A DNA stretch of 64,000 nucleotides from Methylorubrum populi (GTDB lineage: Bacteria > Pseudomonadota > Alphaproteobacteria > Rhizobiales > Beijerinckiaceae): assembly GCF_002355515.1 (NCBI RefSeq), contig NZ_AP014809.1, positions 5,046,501 to 5,110,500 of the forward strand. Reading direction: 5' to 3'. Made by a program: the position numbers and the translations under genes. The notes beneath the pieces are model-generated. The model worked only from the letters and a program-made list of their open reading frames with translations, was not told the origin of the DNA and ran no database searches. Positions within the stretch are counted from its first letter, which is position 1. Each line of letters begins with the position of its first letter. Below are positions 39,670-47,788 of the stretch, in pieces.

Positions 39670-40007
39670 GCAAGCCTTGGTTCATGGCCGCCCCCTGCAA
39701 GCACTGCCCGTTTCGGCGGGACGTGAAGCCCTTCCTGCGCCCTGACCGGGCGACGGAGTTGGCTTACGCGACGGAAAACCCCTACTCGGAGTTCTACTGC
39801 CACAAGACCCTCGACTACGACGGTGACGAGGGCGAGCCCGAGGCAACGGCCGGCACGCTGGTCTGTGCAGGCTTCCTTTCGATGCAGTTGGACGCCACCG
39901 GCCACCAAGCGCCGGAAGGCTTCTCCCCCTCGCCGCTCGCCTATGGCGACCGCTGGGAGATGATCGAGGCTTGCGAGGAAGCCGCCGAGCGGGAGGCGCT
40001 GGCATGA
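39666..40007 (+). CDS. DUF6283-like Cys/His protein
   Basis: 113 residues. APCKHCPFRRDVKPFLRPDR, YCHKTLDYDGDEGEP and LVCAGFLSMQ give a C-x2-C...C-H...C pattern that fits DUF6283, small phage proteins probably binding a metal or Fe-S cluster. Function unknown. Confidence 0.6.
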   Translation: MSKPWFMAAPCKHCPFRRDVKPFLRPDRATELAYATENPYSEFYCHKTLDYDGDEGEPEATAGTLVCAGFLSMQLDATGHQAPEGFSPSPLAYGDRWEMIEACEEAAEREALA

Positions 40008-40417
40008 GCGCCCGCCACTTCCTCATCCTCGCCAACGAGGCTGTGAAAGCGCGTGCGGTGCGCTGGATCATGGCCGCGCCGTTCGGCATGTCGGTCGAGT
40101 TCAAGCCGTCCACCCGCTCGCTTGAGCAGAACGCGAAGCTCTGGGCCTGTCTGACGGACGTGTCCCGTCAGGTCGAGTGGTACGGCGAACACCTCACCGC
40201 CGACGACTGGAAGGACGTATTCAGCGCGTCTCTCCGCAAAGCGAAGGTCGTCCCCGGCCTGGATGCGGGTTCCTTCGTGGTGCTCGGGCTCCGCACGTCG
40301 AAACTGACAAAGGGCGAGTTCTCGGACCTCATCGAGTTGATCCATGCCTTCGGCGCCGAGCACGGTGTCGTGTGGTCCGATCCGACGCTTGTGGACGAGC
40401 GGAGGGGGGCGGCATGA
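40004..40417 (+). CDS. ninB: NinB-type recombination protein
   Basis: 137 residues. FKPSTRSLEQNAKLWACLTDVSRQVEWYGEHLTADDWKDVFSASL and SKLTKGEFSDLIELIHAFGAEHGVVWSDP match the lambda NinB (Orf) family, which binds single-stranded DNA and helps phage recombination by replacing RecFOR functions. It agrees with the RusA and other recombination genes of this prophage. Confidence 0.85.
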   Translation: MSARHFLILANEAVKARAVRWIMAAPFGMSVEFKPSTRSLEQNAKLWACLTDVSRQVEWYGEHLTADDWKDVFSASLRKAKVVPGLDAGSFVVLGLRTSKLTKGEFSDLIELIHAFGAEHGVVWSDPTLVDERRGAA

Positions 40418-40752
40418 CCCTGCACATCCTCCGCACGCCGTCCTGCGCCCGACCGTTCTGGGCGACGCACGAGATGTTCTCGACCGCTGCCGGCCAGAGG
40501 ATCTGGACGGACTGCTGCGCCTGCAAGGTGCCAGCCGAGGACACGGTTAGCCGCGTCATCACGAGCTGGGACTATCCGCACGGCGGCCTTGGCTCCTACG
40601 AGGCGCCCTACACGCAGGAAGCCGACTTCCCGACCGGCGCGTACTACGACCCGCGCATCGAGACCGTCTGCGCCGAGGGTTGTGGCTGCAAGGCCAACCC
40701 TCGCAAGCGGTGGGGCATGTCCCTCCGCGCCGCGATGAGGGACGGCGCATGA
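40414..40752 (+). CDS. Cysteine-rich hypothetical protein
   Basis: 112 residues with CCACKVP and CAEGCGCKANP clusters, probably metal binding. No family recognised. ATGA overlaps on both sides. Confidence 0.5.
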   Translation: MTLHILRTPSCARPFWATHEMFSTAAGQRIWTDCCACKVPAEDTVSRVITSWDYPHGGLGSYEAPYTQEADFPTGAYYDPRIETVCAEGCGCKANPRKRWGMSLRAAMRDGA

Positions 40753-41549
40753 GCCGCCTCTACCGCGCCGAAGAGGCCGATGTCGGCACGACGACTCGGA
40801 TCAAGGATTTGCCGTGCTCTGCGCCGGGTTGCAATCGCAGCGCGCTTCTGAGAAGCGGCGGCGGCCCGGTCTGCAATCGCCACTATCAGATGTGGATCAG
40901 ATACGCGGCATTTCAGGCGCCGCCGAGAGATAAAGCGCAGACCGTCTTCGCCTGCGCGCACTGCGGCTCGGCATTTGAGCGCGGCTATACAGTTTCTCGC
41001 AAGCGAGCTGCGGGGAGGCAGTATTGCGGCATTGAATGCGAGACCGCTGGCAAGGCCGCGCGCACCGCGGCGAGGGCCCCGAACAGATTTTGGGCGCTGG
41101 TTGATGTCAACGGCAAAGATGAGTGTTGGCCCTGGAAGGGGCATAGAAGCCCACTTGGCTATGGGCGCTTCACAAATAAGCGGGGCGACACTCAACAGGC
41201 CCACAGGATAGCCTATCGGTTGGCAAACGGGAGCTTGGATAAGCGTCTGTTCGTCTGCCACGCCTGCGATAATCCACCCTGCTGTAACCCCAGTCACCTG
41301 TGGCTCGGCACTCACCGGCAGAACATGGACGATATGTTTGCCAAAGGCAGGAACGCGACGCCGCCTGTAATCCGTGGGGAAAAAAGTTCAACGTCAAAGC
41401 TCAACAAGGAGCAGGTCTTAAGGGCCATTAAGTCCTCTGAGCCAGACCGCATCATTGCGGCCAGATACGGCGTAACTGCCGCCGCGATCTACAATATCCG
41501 GCACGGCAAGGCTTGGTCTCATGTCACGGGGATCAAGCGCCATGCGTAA
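40749..41549 (+). CDS. HNH endonuclease, homing type
   Basis: 266 residues. An N-terminal zinc region (CSAPGCNRSALL, CNRHYQMW, CAHCGSAFERG, CGIEC) is followed by the HNH_3 core CWPWKGHRSPLGYGRF, AHRIAYRLANG, FVCHACDNPPCCNPSHLWLGTHRQNMDDM (about 120-205) and a C-terminal repeat region typical of homing enzymes (GEKSSTSKLNKEQVLRAI, AARYGVTAAAIYNIRHGKAW). Its DNA is more AT-rich than its neighbours, a sign of recent insertion. It probably cuts phage DNA to spread itself. Confidence 0.85.
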   Translation: MSRLYRAEEADVGTTTRIKDLPCSAPGCNRSALLRSGGGPVCNRHYQMWIRYAAFQAPPRDKAQTVFACAHCGSAFERGYTVSRKRAAGRQYCGIECETAGKAARTAARAPNRFWALVDVNGKDECWPWKGHRSPLGYGRFTNKRGDTQQAHRIAYRLANGSLDKRLFVCHACDNPPCCNPSHLWLGTHRQNMDDMFAKGRNATPPVIRGEKSSTSKLNKEQVLRAIKSSEPDRIIAARYGVTAAAIYNIRHGKAWSHVTGIKRHA

Positions 41550-41934
41550 GCGCCGCACAGCGAAGGCCCGCCTCCGCATTTTCCTCGCGCATGATGGCAT
41601 CTGCCACATCTGCAAGGGCAAGATTGGCATCGGCGAAGCGTGGGACCTGGACCACATCACGCCGATCGCAATGGGCGGCGAGGACGAGGAAGCCAACCTC
41701 GCCCCCGCACACCGAAAGACATGTCACGGCGCGAAGACTGCTCAGCAGGACGTGTCGATGATCGCCAAGGCGAAGCGCCGCGAGGTTCTTCACTTGGGCG
41801 CCAAGCCTGCGCCGAAGCAGCGATTGCAAGGCCGCGGCTTCGACAAGGCCCCGCCGCAGCGCCGGGCCTCCACTCCCCTCACCAAACCGCCCGTTCCCCG
41901 CAACCGTCCCTTCTACGGAGACGCCCAGTCATGA
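41542..41934 (+). CDS. HNH endonuclease, small type
   Basis: 130 residues from MRKRRTAKARLRIF. The classical HNH core is CHICKGKIGIGEAWDLDHITPIAMGGEDEEANLAPAHRKTCHGAK (about 20-65) with the C-x2-C zinc pair, DHI and the last H. A basic tail follows. Such enzymes often take part in packaging or are mobile; here it lies in the early operon right after another HNH gene. Confidence 0.8.
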   Translation: MRKRRTAKARLRIFLAHDGICHICKGKIGIGEAWDLDHITPIAMGGEDEEANLAPAHRKTCHGAKTAQQDVSMIAKAKRREVLHLGAKPAPKQRLQGRGFDKAPPQRRASTPLTKPPVPRNRPFYGDAQS

Positions 41935-42650
41935 ACGTCGATTACGTTCCTGTCGCTGATCTGACGACCGCCGCCGAGATGATCGCCCGGCAGAAGGAGA
42001 TCCGGCGTCGGCAGGAGGAAGCAGGCCGCAAGCTTAAGGCGCTTCAGCCGAAGCCCGTTCTGGTCGAGGCGGAGCAGGAGCCGGCAGAAACAGCGCCGCC
42101 GCCGGCTGCCCTTCCGCAGGGATCGTCTGACCTGCGCGACGCGCTCGCACGCCTGCCGAGATCAATTATTCGCCGGGTGGCCGCTCAGCACGGAGTGACC
42201 TTTGACGACATCGTGGGCGAGGATCGCTCCGTTCAGTTCGTCACGGCTCGGCATGCCGCAATTCGAGCTGTGAGAGAGGCGCATCCGACCTTCAGCATCA
42301 AGCGGCTTGGACGCATCTTCGGCGGGCGCGATCCGTCTTCGATCCGCAATGCGCTCGGACTGAACCCGAGACCACGAAGCGCCAATCGGCAAAAGTCCGG
42401 AGTGGTTTGCGCCGAAGCGCCTTCGCCGATGCAAATCATCGAGGATACGTCTCGGAAGTACAGCGTGGCCCCGCATGATGTCATCGGTCGGTGCTACGTC
42501 GAAGCAGTTAGTCTCGCTCGCCACGAAGCTGTTGCGAACATTCGCGCGGCTCATCCCGAGATGACCGCGCGTCAGATCGGAAATCTCTTCGACGGCCGAT
42601 CCGACAACTTCGTCGCCCATTGCCTCGCCTACATGAGAAGAGCAGCCTAA
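41931..42650 (+). CDS. Protein with two DnaA domain IV-like segments
   Basis: 239 residues. After a 70-residue disordered start, residues about 78-143 (IIRRVAAQHGVTFDDIVGED, ARHAAIRAVREAHPTFS, LGRIFGGRDPSSIRNAL) follow the DnaA-box-binding domain step by step, including the ARH-A and FGGRD motifs. Residues about 168-236 are a weaker second copy (SRKYSVAPHDVIGRC, ARHEAVANIRAAHPEMT, IGNLFDGRSDNFVAHCL). There is no AAA+ domain. It may bind DnaA boxes in host or phage DNA. Confidence 0.7.
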   Translation: MNVDYVPVADLTTAAEMIARQKEIRRRQEEAGRKLKALQPKPVLVEAEQEPAETAPPPAALPQGSSDLRDALARLPRSIIRRVAAQHGVTFDDIVGEDRSVQFVTARHAAIRAVREAHPTFSIKRLGRIFGGRDPSSIRNALGLNPRPRSANRQKSGVVCAEAPSPMQIIEDTSRKYSVAPHDVIGRCYVEAVSLARHEAVANIRAAHPEMTARQIGNLFDGRSDNFVAHCLAYMRRAA

Positions 42651-43048
42651 TGACCCTCACATCAGAGACACGAGCGCCTGTGGGGACGAGAGAGGCGCCG
42701 AAGCTCAACGGCAAAGAGCGCCGGCTGCTTTCGGGCATGGCCTGCGGCGGGCTCCTGTACGTCTACGTTGACGCCGATGGCGGCGTGGACGGCGGCCCAT
42801 TGCACGCTGGATGGCCGAGGCCGGGTACGGGCGCCGTGGTCTATGACGGCCCGCCTACGCCCGTCACCGCGCGCTTCGTCCGGCGGCTTCGTCGGCTCGG
42901 CAGCTATTGGGATCATTCCGCAGGGGCGGAAATGCTGACGGCTCGCGGTCGGGCAAAGGCCAGAGCGTTGCTCGGCGGACGCGATATCCTGTTTGTCGCG
43001 TCACCCCTCCCCGCCAACGAAAGCCAGAAAGAGGGGGCTGCGGTATGA
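42650..43048 (+). CDS. Hypothetical protein
   Basis: 132 residues from MTLTSETRAPVGTREAPKLN. A GKERRLLSGMACGGLLYVYVDADGG part and ARFVRRLRRLGSYWDHSAGAEMLTARGRAKARALLGG suggest a small winged-helix-like domain. Not recognised. Starts in a TAATG overlap. Confidence 0.5.
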   Translation: MTLTSETRAPVGTREAPKLNGKERRLLSGMACGGLLYVYVDADGGVDGGPLHAGWPRPGTGAVVYDGPPTPVTARFVRRLRRLGSYWDHSAGAEMLTARGRAKARALLGGRDILFVASPLPANESQKEGAAV

Positions 43049-43527
43049 GCGGGCTCGATGACCTCCTGCGCCTATTTCGTCCGCTCGCCCGGCAGGCCGA
43101 TGCGCGTCCAATTTGCTGGATCTCGGGCATTGGTGACGCCGGCACAGACTACTGCCCCGACTGCGCGCGCTGGAAGGCCAAGCACCTTCGTCGGCGCGGC
43201 GAGAAGGACGCTGTTGCGGATGGCGGCTGGGATCACCGCCGCGAGAGCGATGGCACCTCATTCTGCGGCGGATGCGGCCACCTTCTCGGCTACAGCCTGA
43301 GCCAGTACGCATTCGGAGAGGAGTTGGAGCATTGGTCTTCCGACGCCTTGGTCGAGGCGATTGCGCCCATCCACGCATACGAGATCTGCGAGCTTCTCGA
43401 CGGCGCCCGCGAGTATGGCACGCCTGAACAGGTCGCTGAGACCGTCTCCATCGCGACCAAACTTGCGGCCCTCATACCGTCCTCGCCCACCCCGACCCCT
43501 GGCGGTCTCGCTGAAGGGGGGCGGTGA
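43045..43527 (+). CDS. Zinc-ribbon hypothetical protein
   Basis: 160 residues. YCPDCARWKAKHLRRRG and FCGGCGHLLGYSLSQYAFGEELEH form two C-x2-C pairs, likely one zinc site; the rest is helical. Function unknown. Confidence 0.5.
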   Translation: MSGLDDLLRLFRPLARQADARPICWISGIGDAGTDYCPDCARWKAKHLRRRGEKDAVADGGWDHRRESDGTSFCGGCGHLLGYSLSQYAFGEELEHWSSDALVEAIAPIHAYEICELLDGAREYGTPEQVAETVSIATKLAALIPSSPTPTPGGLAEGGR

Positions 43528-44051
43528 TGGGCGCGATCATCTCTCCCTGCGGCCTGTACCGCTACCGGCTCGAACGGGATCTCGGCGGCATGCTCGCCGG
43601 GCCGACCGTCGCCTGGATCATGGTCAACCCGTCCACGGCGGATGCTACGGCCGATGATCCAACCATCCGCAAGGTGCTCGGCTTCTCGCGTCGGCTCGGC
43701 GCCGGCCGGGTCGTCGTCGGCAACCTGTTCGCGTTCCGCGCGACGGACATCAAGGCGCTGCGCACGGCGTCCGACCCGATCGGCATCGACGGCGGCGACC
43801 ATCTCAGGCGGATCGTGCGCGAGGCCGACAAGGTCATCGTGGCGTGGGGCTCGTGCGCCAAGCTGCCGAAGTGGCTGCGCAACCGGTGGATGGAGGTCGT
43901 CGGTATCGCCGAAGCCCACGGCATCCCGCTCTTCTGCATCGGCACGGCCCAAGACGGCCACCCGCTGCACCCGCTGATGCAGGGCTACGACCGGCCGCTC
44001 GTGCCCTGGTCGGCTCCCATTTCCCCCGCCTCCCTCACCCCCGGAGCCTGA
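43524..44051 (+). CDS. DUF1643 protein
   Basis: 175 residues with the diagnostic CGLYRYRLERDLG, VAWIMVNPSTADATADDPTIRKVLGFSRRLG, VVGNLFAFRATDIKALR and VIVAWGS-AKLP blocks of DUF1643, a family common in phages and in alphaproteobacteria. Biochemical role unknown. Start at 43524 or 43527. Confidence 0.8.
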   Translation: MMGAIISPCGLYRYRLERDLGGMLAGPTVAWIMVNPSTADATADDPTIRKVLGFSRRLGAGRVVVGNLFAFRATDIKALRTASDPIGIDGGDHLRRIVREADKVIVAWGSCAKLPKWLRNRWMEVVGIAEAHGIPLFCIGTAQDGHPLHPLMQGYDRPLVPWSAPISPASLTPGA

Positions 44052-44055
44052 CGCC

Positions 44056-45555
44056 ATGTCCACCACCACCCACCAGGGCGCGGTAGGCGCTGAGACGATG
44101 ACGGCGGGGCAGGTTGCCCATGACGCGGCTTACGGTCTGTCGCCGGATAGCCGCCTCTGGCAGGCCCAGACTGAGAATGTGCGCGATTTTTGGCGCCGTG
44201 CGGCTGCGGCCGTCGTTGCCCTCGCTACACCCGCTCCCCGCACGGACGGCGGGATGACGGCGGGGGAGGATGCGAACTTCGGCGATGCACCTCATGATTT
44301 GGTGAGCGAGATCGCGACGCAGGTTCTGAACCTGCCCTGGACCCGGTTTGGCTTGACCGACCCTCGCAGCGGGCACTTCGATCATGATGCGCTCGCCGAC
44401 CGGCACGGTGATGTGCAGATCATTGCCGAAAAAGCGCTGCGAGACGCCCGAGCCTCTGACGCGGAAAGCGCGTGGCCATTTGAGCGGACGCGCGCCTACC
44501 TGCTCGCCGAGCTTGAACGGCTTCGCGCTGATCTGCACACGATCGGCGAGGATCTGACAGGCGAGCAGGGGAAGGCCGCGTCTTGGCTCGACGTTGCGAC
44601 CGGGCGCGCGGCGAACGTGTCGTCCGTCCTCGCTTCAGCCGCCCCCGCCCAGCCGGCAGGGGCCGTGCCGGATGGCCTGCGGGCGCTGAGCGAGGCGGCG
44701 ACGCAGGGCGAGTGGTACACCGAGAGTGAGAAGTGCGACGGGTCTTATGGCTCGGGTGAGGACTGTGGCGAGGGGTATCTCGCTTACAGCATCTTGACAG
44801 ACGCCGAGCCCCGCTACGGCAACCCTGGCGTGATCGCGGAGACGAGCAACAGCACGCTCGGCGTGATCCATGAGGAGTCGGACGAGGACGGCTTCACGGC
44901 TTGGGACGAGACGGCGCGGACGAACACCGCCTTCATCGTCGCCGCCGTCAACTTCGTCCGTACCCTCCTCGCCTCCCATCCGGCCGGGCAGAGCGCCGGG
45001 TCGGAGGCGGGCACCGACGCACTCGTGGATCGGTTCGCGCTGGCCCTCAAGGCGAAGTTGCGGGCAGCCGAGGCAAAGTACGGCTGGCAGAGCGGTTGGC
45101 TCAAGACCAATTGGCAGGCGGAGTGCCAGCAGGGTCTTGTGCGCCACGTCGGCAAGGGCGATCCGCTCGACGTGGCCGCCTATGCCGCGTTCTGCTGGTA
45201 CCACGGCTGGCCCACCACATCGCGACGCTCGACCGAACTCGTCACCGGCGCCGTGATCCCGACCGCCGGGGCCATTGCAGCTTACGCGGCTCGCTATCCG
45301 GACGGCTCTCTCCAGGAGAGCAGCGACAACGCCATCGAGTGCTGGAACCGAGTCGCCGTCGCTGCCTGTCTCGCCGAGATGCCCGCCCCCGACAGCACCC
45401 GTACGGGGGACGAGGGGACGGATTGGGTTCTGGTGCCCGCCAAGCCGACCGAGGAGATGATTGCGGCGGGCTGGATCGACAAGGAAGACGTAGACCCCGA
45501 CGATATCTACCGCGCCATGATCGCCGCCCGCCCGGCAGCCCCGGAGGCGCAGTGA
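44056..45555 (+). CDS. Large mosaic hypothetical protein
   Basis: 499 residues made of clear segments: helical N-terminus (about 1-190), a LRALSEAATQGEWYTESEKC region (about 205-230) as in Ea22-like phage proteins followed by a folded part ending NTAFIVAAVNFVRTLL, a segment FALALKAKLRAAEAKYGWQSGWLKTNWQAECQQGLVRHVGKGDPLDVAAYAAFCWYHGW (about 325-385) seen in many phage proteins, and a C-terminal TDWVLVPAKPTEEMIAAGWIDKED part typical of phage query-like proteins. It seems a fusion of several small early-phage modules. Function unknown. Confidence 0.6.
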   Translation: MSTTTHQGAVGAETMTAGQVAHDAAYGLSPDSRLWQAQTENVRDFWRRAAAAVVALATPAPRTDGGMTAGEDANFGDAPHDLVSEIATQVLNLPWTRFGLTDPRSGHFDHDALADRHGDVQIIAEKALRDARASDAESAWPFERTRAYLLAELERLRADLHTIGEDLTGEQGKAASWLDVATGRAANVSSVLASAAPAQPAGAVPDGLRALSEAATQGEWYTESEKCDGSYGSGEDCGEGYLAYSILTDAEPRYGNPGVIAETSNSTLGVIHEESDEDGFTAWDETARTNTAFIVAAVNFVRTLLASHPAGQSAGSEAGTDALVDRFALALKAKLRAAEAKYGWQSGWLKTNWQAECQQGLVRHVGKGDPLDVAAYAAFCWYHGWPTTSRRSTELVTGAVIPTAGAIAAYAARYPDGSLQESSDNAIECWNRVAVAACLAEMPAPDSTRTGDEGTDWVLVPAKPTEEMIAAGWIDKEDVDPDDIYRAMIAARPAAPEAQ

Positions 45556-45625
45556 TGCCCCGCGCGGCTTCGCCCTTGACTGCCCGGCGCTCGTCGGCGG
45601 GTGGGCTTTCATACGATCGACGGAC
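45545..45625 (+). repeat. 81-bp direct repeat, copy 1
   Basis: Identical over 81 bases to 46596-46676; starts AGGCGCAGTGATGCCCCGCG. It spans the end of the mosaic gene and the start of a 36-residue frame, so it carries a stop, a start and the beginning of a short peptide. Confidence 0.85.
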
Positions 45626-45665
45626 ACGCCTGAGCGCTCAGGCGCTCTTCATTGGAGGGCGCTGA
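45555..45665 (+). CDS. Short peptide encoded on repeat module
   Basis: A 36-residue frame, MPRAASPLTARRSSAGGLSY then DRRTRLSAQALFIGGR. It starts in a TGATG overlap with the previous gene and ends one base before the ATG of the next. Its first 26 residues are shared with the 46606 frame and its end resembles the tail of the 46710 protein. It may serve for coupled translation rather than as a functional protein. Confidence 0.35.
   Translation: MPRAASPLTARRSSAGGLSYDRRTRLSAQALFIGGR
45627..45644. repeat. Palindrome CGCCTGAGCGCTCAGGCG, copy 1
   Basis: Perfect 18-bp inverted repeat followed by a GGAGGGCGCTGAGATG ribosome-site-and-start segment; the same unit recurs at 47269-47310. Confidence 0.7.
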
Positions 45666-45666
45666 G

Positions 45667-46395
45667 ATGGCTGAGATACCGACCCACGCAACGCTGTTCA
45701 TCAGCCTCTCGACGGACGCGTACGAGGACTGCGCGCAAACGGCGGAATGCTGGCGGTGCGAGACGCTGCCGGACATGCCGCAGGTGATCCGGGAGCGCAC
45801 CGAACGCCAGGACAAAACGGCCCGCGAGATCGCAGAAGCCATTCGGGCGAAGGGCGAAAGGACGAATACGGTCCAAGCTGATGACCTGGAGGCCCTTGCG
45901 CGATCCATCGCTGCCGAGAAGGTCGGTTCGGCCGACCCCACGGGGGCGCGGCTGCCGGAAGAGGTCTGGCATCAGGCCATACCGGAGGCACGCCAGCGGA
46001 TCGCGTCAAGGGAAGGCGAGCTACGCAAGGCCGCCAATACGGTTCTCTGGGCCTGCGTCGCCGACATGGAGTTCGGCCTCCCTGACGCGCTGCACGATGA
46101 TGAGCCCGTGCGTGAGACCCTGTTCGGCGAATGGAAGTCGGCCCTGAGGGTCGGCGATCTGCGACGGCTCCATGCGGCACTCCATGGTCCCCGCTGGCCG
46201 TTAGCCAAGGATGAGGAGGCCGCCGAACTCTTCCAGTCCGAGCGCATCTCGGCGGCCCTGGCGACTTACGACTTCGTACTTGGCGACCTTGATCCGGGTG
46301 ACCCGGATCGAGAGGAGCGAGCCTTCGATGCGATGAAGGCCGCCATCCAGCGCGCCGATTACATCGCCCGCACCGGCCAGACCGAGGAGCGCTGA
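45667..46395 (+). CDS. Hypothetical protein
   Basis: 242 residues from MAEIPTHATLFISLSTDAYE with GGAGGGC just upstream. Two cysteines (ECWRCETL), then helical and acidic. The RERTERQDKTAREIAEAIRAKGERTNTVQADDLEALARSIA part looks like a helical adaptor. Not recognised. Confidence 0.55.
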   Translation: MAEIPTHATLFISLSTDAYEDCAQTAECWRCETLPDMPQVIRERTERQDKTAREIAEAIRAKGERTNTVQADDLEALARSIAAEKVGSADPTGARLPEEVWHQAIPEARQRIASREGELRKAANTVLWACVADMEFGLPDALHDDEPVRETLFGEWKSALRVGDLRRLHAALHGPRWPLAKDEEAAELFQSERISAALATYDFVLGDLDPGDPDREERAFDAMKAAIQRADYIARTGQTEER

Positions 46396-46396
46396 G

Positions 46397-46606
46397 ATGA
46401 TCGAACAGCAAGAACGCGCTCCTGCCGATTACACTCGCGAAGTGATCCGGCAATCTCTTAGGCTCGGCGCCCCCGGCCTCGCCGAGCCCGCACGCGAAGC
46501 CATTGTCCGCAGCATCATGCTGAAACTGGAGGGCAACGGGTTGCTGGGCGCCCTGGACCGACCGCCAGCCTCATCCGGCAAGGCCCTAACAGGTAAGGCG
46601 CAGTGA
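46397..46606 (+). CDS. Small protein with repeat-encoded C-terminus
   Basis: 69 residues. A helical body (TREVIRQSLRLGAPGLAEPAREAIVRSIMLKLEGNG) and a tail PPASSGKALTGKAQ, encoded by a 38-bp repeat (46561-46598) that also encodes the C-terminus of the 47308 protein. Confidence 0.55.
   Translation: MIEQQERAPADYTREVIRQSLRLGAPGLAEPAREAIVRSIMLKLEGNGLLGALDRPPASSGKALTGKAQ
46561..46598 (+). repeat. 38-bp repeat, copy 1
   Basis: Identical to 47742-47779 (starts ACCGCCAGCCTCATCCGGCA). Encodes PPASSGKALTGK at the end of two different proteins. Confidence 0.85.
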
Positions 46607-46676
46607 TGCCCCGCGCGGCTTCGCCCTTGACTGCCCGGCGCTCGTCGGCGGGTGGGCTTTCATACGATCGACGGAC
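46596..46676 (+). repeat. 81-bp direct repeat, copy 2
   Basis: Identical to 45545-45625; the two copies enclose the 45667 and 46397 genes, as expected of a cassette inserted or duplicated by recombination. Confidence 0.85.
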
Positions 46677-46713
46677 GGCTGCGATCGCCCTTCACATGTG
46701 GAGGCGGCGATGA
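46606..46713 (+). CDS. Short peptide encoded on repeat module, second copy
   Basis: A 35-residue frame sharing its first 24-26 residues with the 45555 frame and ending AAIALHMWRRR. Starts in TGATG with the previous stop; its stop overlaps the ATG at 46710. Possibly a coupling leader. Confidence 0.35.
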   Translation: MPRAASPLTARRSSAGGLSYDRRTAAIALHMWRRR

Positions 46714-47306
46714 AAGATGCGCGTCAAATGTATTTCGTCGTCGATTTCCGAAAGGAATGGACTCGCCAGCCATACATTACTTTTTGGGGTCCAGAAAGTG
46801 CCGGTTACTTCTGGTCTCTGCCTATGGCGGGACGATATACGGCAGAAGAGCTTGACGCCAGTATCGGCTACCACACAGTCCGACGCTACGTTCCAAGCAA
46901 AGGCGCCAGAGTCGGTCCATGGGAACGCTTCGGCGTACCCTGCGAAATCCTTGAGGCGATGTCTGTTGAGCCGGATCGTGCGGGACGCTGGAAGCTCGAT
47001 TTAGGCCAGGGTCCAATTGTCAGAAGTTCAGCAGACGTCAGAAGGCGCCTTACCGATTTTCGTTACGTGCCAGACCGCAAATATAAACAGGGTAATACTA
47101 AAATGTGTAATACGGAAAAGCAAATGCCGTGGCCTCGCACTCCAAGCCCAAACATAGCGTCCGCTTATGATCTTGATTGGATCAAGGACTGGCGGGCTAG
47201 AACCCTGGGATCGTTGCAAGAAGGAAAGGTTGCTCACGACAAAGCAGTATGCGCCGACAGCAAGTCCAGCCTGAGCGCTCAGGCGCTCTCAAATGGAGGG
47301 CGCTGA
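46710..47306 (+). CDS. Hypothetical protein, AT-rich insert
   Basis: 198 residues from MKDARQMYFVVDFRKEWTRQ. Aromatic-rich N-terminal part, two cysteines in the centre, and a tail SSLSAQALSNGGR encoded by the palindrome repeat. The coding DNA is more AT-rich than its neighbours and flanked by repeats, so it is probably a recent cassette. No family recognised. Confidence 0.55.
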   Translation: MKDARQMYFVVDFRKEWTRQPYITFWGPESAGYFWSLPMAGRYTAEELDASIGYHTVRRYVPSKGARVGPWERFGVPCEILEAMSVEPDRAGRWKLDLGQGPIVRSSADVRRRLTDFRYVPDRKYKQGNTKMCNTEKQMPWPRTPSPNIASAYDLDWIKDWRARTLGSLQEGKVAHDKAVCADSKSSLSAQALSNGGR

Positions 47307-47310
47307 GATG
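47269..47310 (+). repeat. Palindrome plus ribosome-site module, copy 2
   Basis: GCCTGAGCGCTCAGGC (47269-47284) with a following TGGAGGGCGCTGAGATG (47294-47310), matching 45628-45669 with few changes. It supplies the end of one gene and the ribosome site and start of the next. Confidence 0.75.
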
Positions 47311-47784
47311 AGCAAGAAGCTTGATGGAGCAACATTCGTTCTCAAGGCCGCTGCTCTGGCGGAAGTCTGCGCGCACTGGGCCAAGGGCTCGATGATCGCC
47401 CCACAATATTTACTTGAGCCGGTATACGACGACAAATGCTGGCAGTTTCTCGCAGAAATTCGAGGAAGATGCGATGAGATCGAACGGTATCTAACGTGCG
47501 ATCCGAGCGCCCCGATCAATAACCTAATGGGGCCTGCGCCCGGCACCTCGGATCAACCGTTGGCCTCGTCCGGGCTTTCGCAGGAAGTGCGCCAGCGCCT
47601 TCAGCAGGCCGTTGATGACTTCGAGAGCGAAGCGGCCGACGCCCATGACATGGGGGAGCGACCTGATCTCTGGGATGAGGTTGTGGAGGTGCCGATCGAC
47701 GACGTGCGGACAGTGCTCGGGCTGCTTGGCGTCTCGGACCAACCGCCAGCCTCATCCGGCAAGGCCCTAACAGGTAAGGGGTAG
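47308..47784 (+). CDS. Hypothetical protein with repeat-encoded C-terminus
   Basis: 158 residues from MSKKLDGATFVLKAAALAEV. Two halves are joined by a SDQPLASSGLS linker that resembles the C-terminal SDQPPASSGKALTGKG, so the gene may itself have grown by cassette joining. The second half (VRQRLQQAVDDFESEAADAHDMGERPDLWDEVVEVPIDDVRTVLGLLG) is helical and acidic. Not recognised. Confidence 0.5.
   Translation: MSKKLDGATFVLKAAALAEVCAHWAKGSMIAPQYLLEPVYDDKCWQFLAEIRGRCDEIERYLTCDPSAPINNLMGPAPGTSDQPLASSGLSQEVRQRLQQAVDDFESEAADAHDMGERPDLWDEVVEVPIDDVRTVLGLLGVSDQPPASSGKALTGKG
47742..47779 (+). repeat. 38-bp repeat, copy 2
   Basis: Identical to 46561-46598; forms the 3' end of the 47308 gene. Confidence 0.85.
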
Positions 47785-47788
47785 AGCC

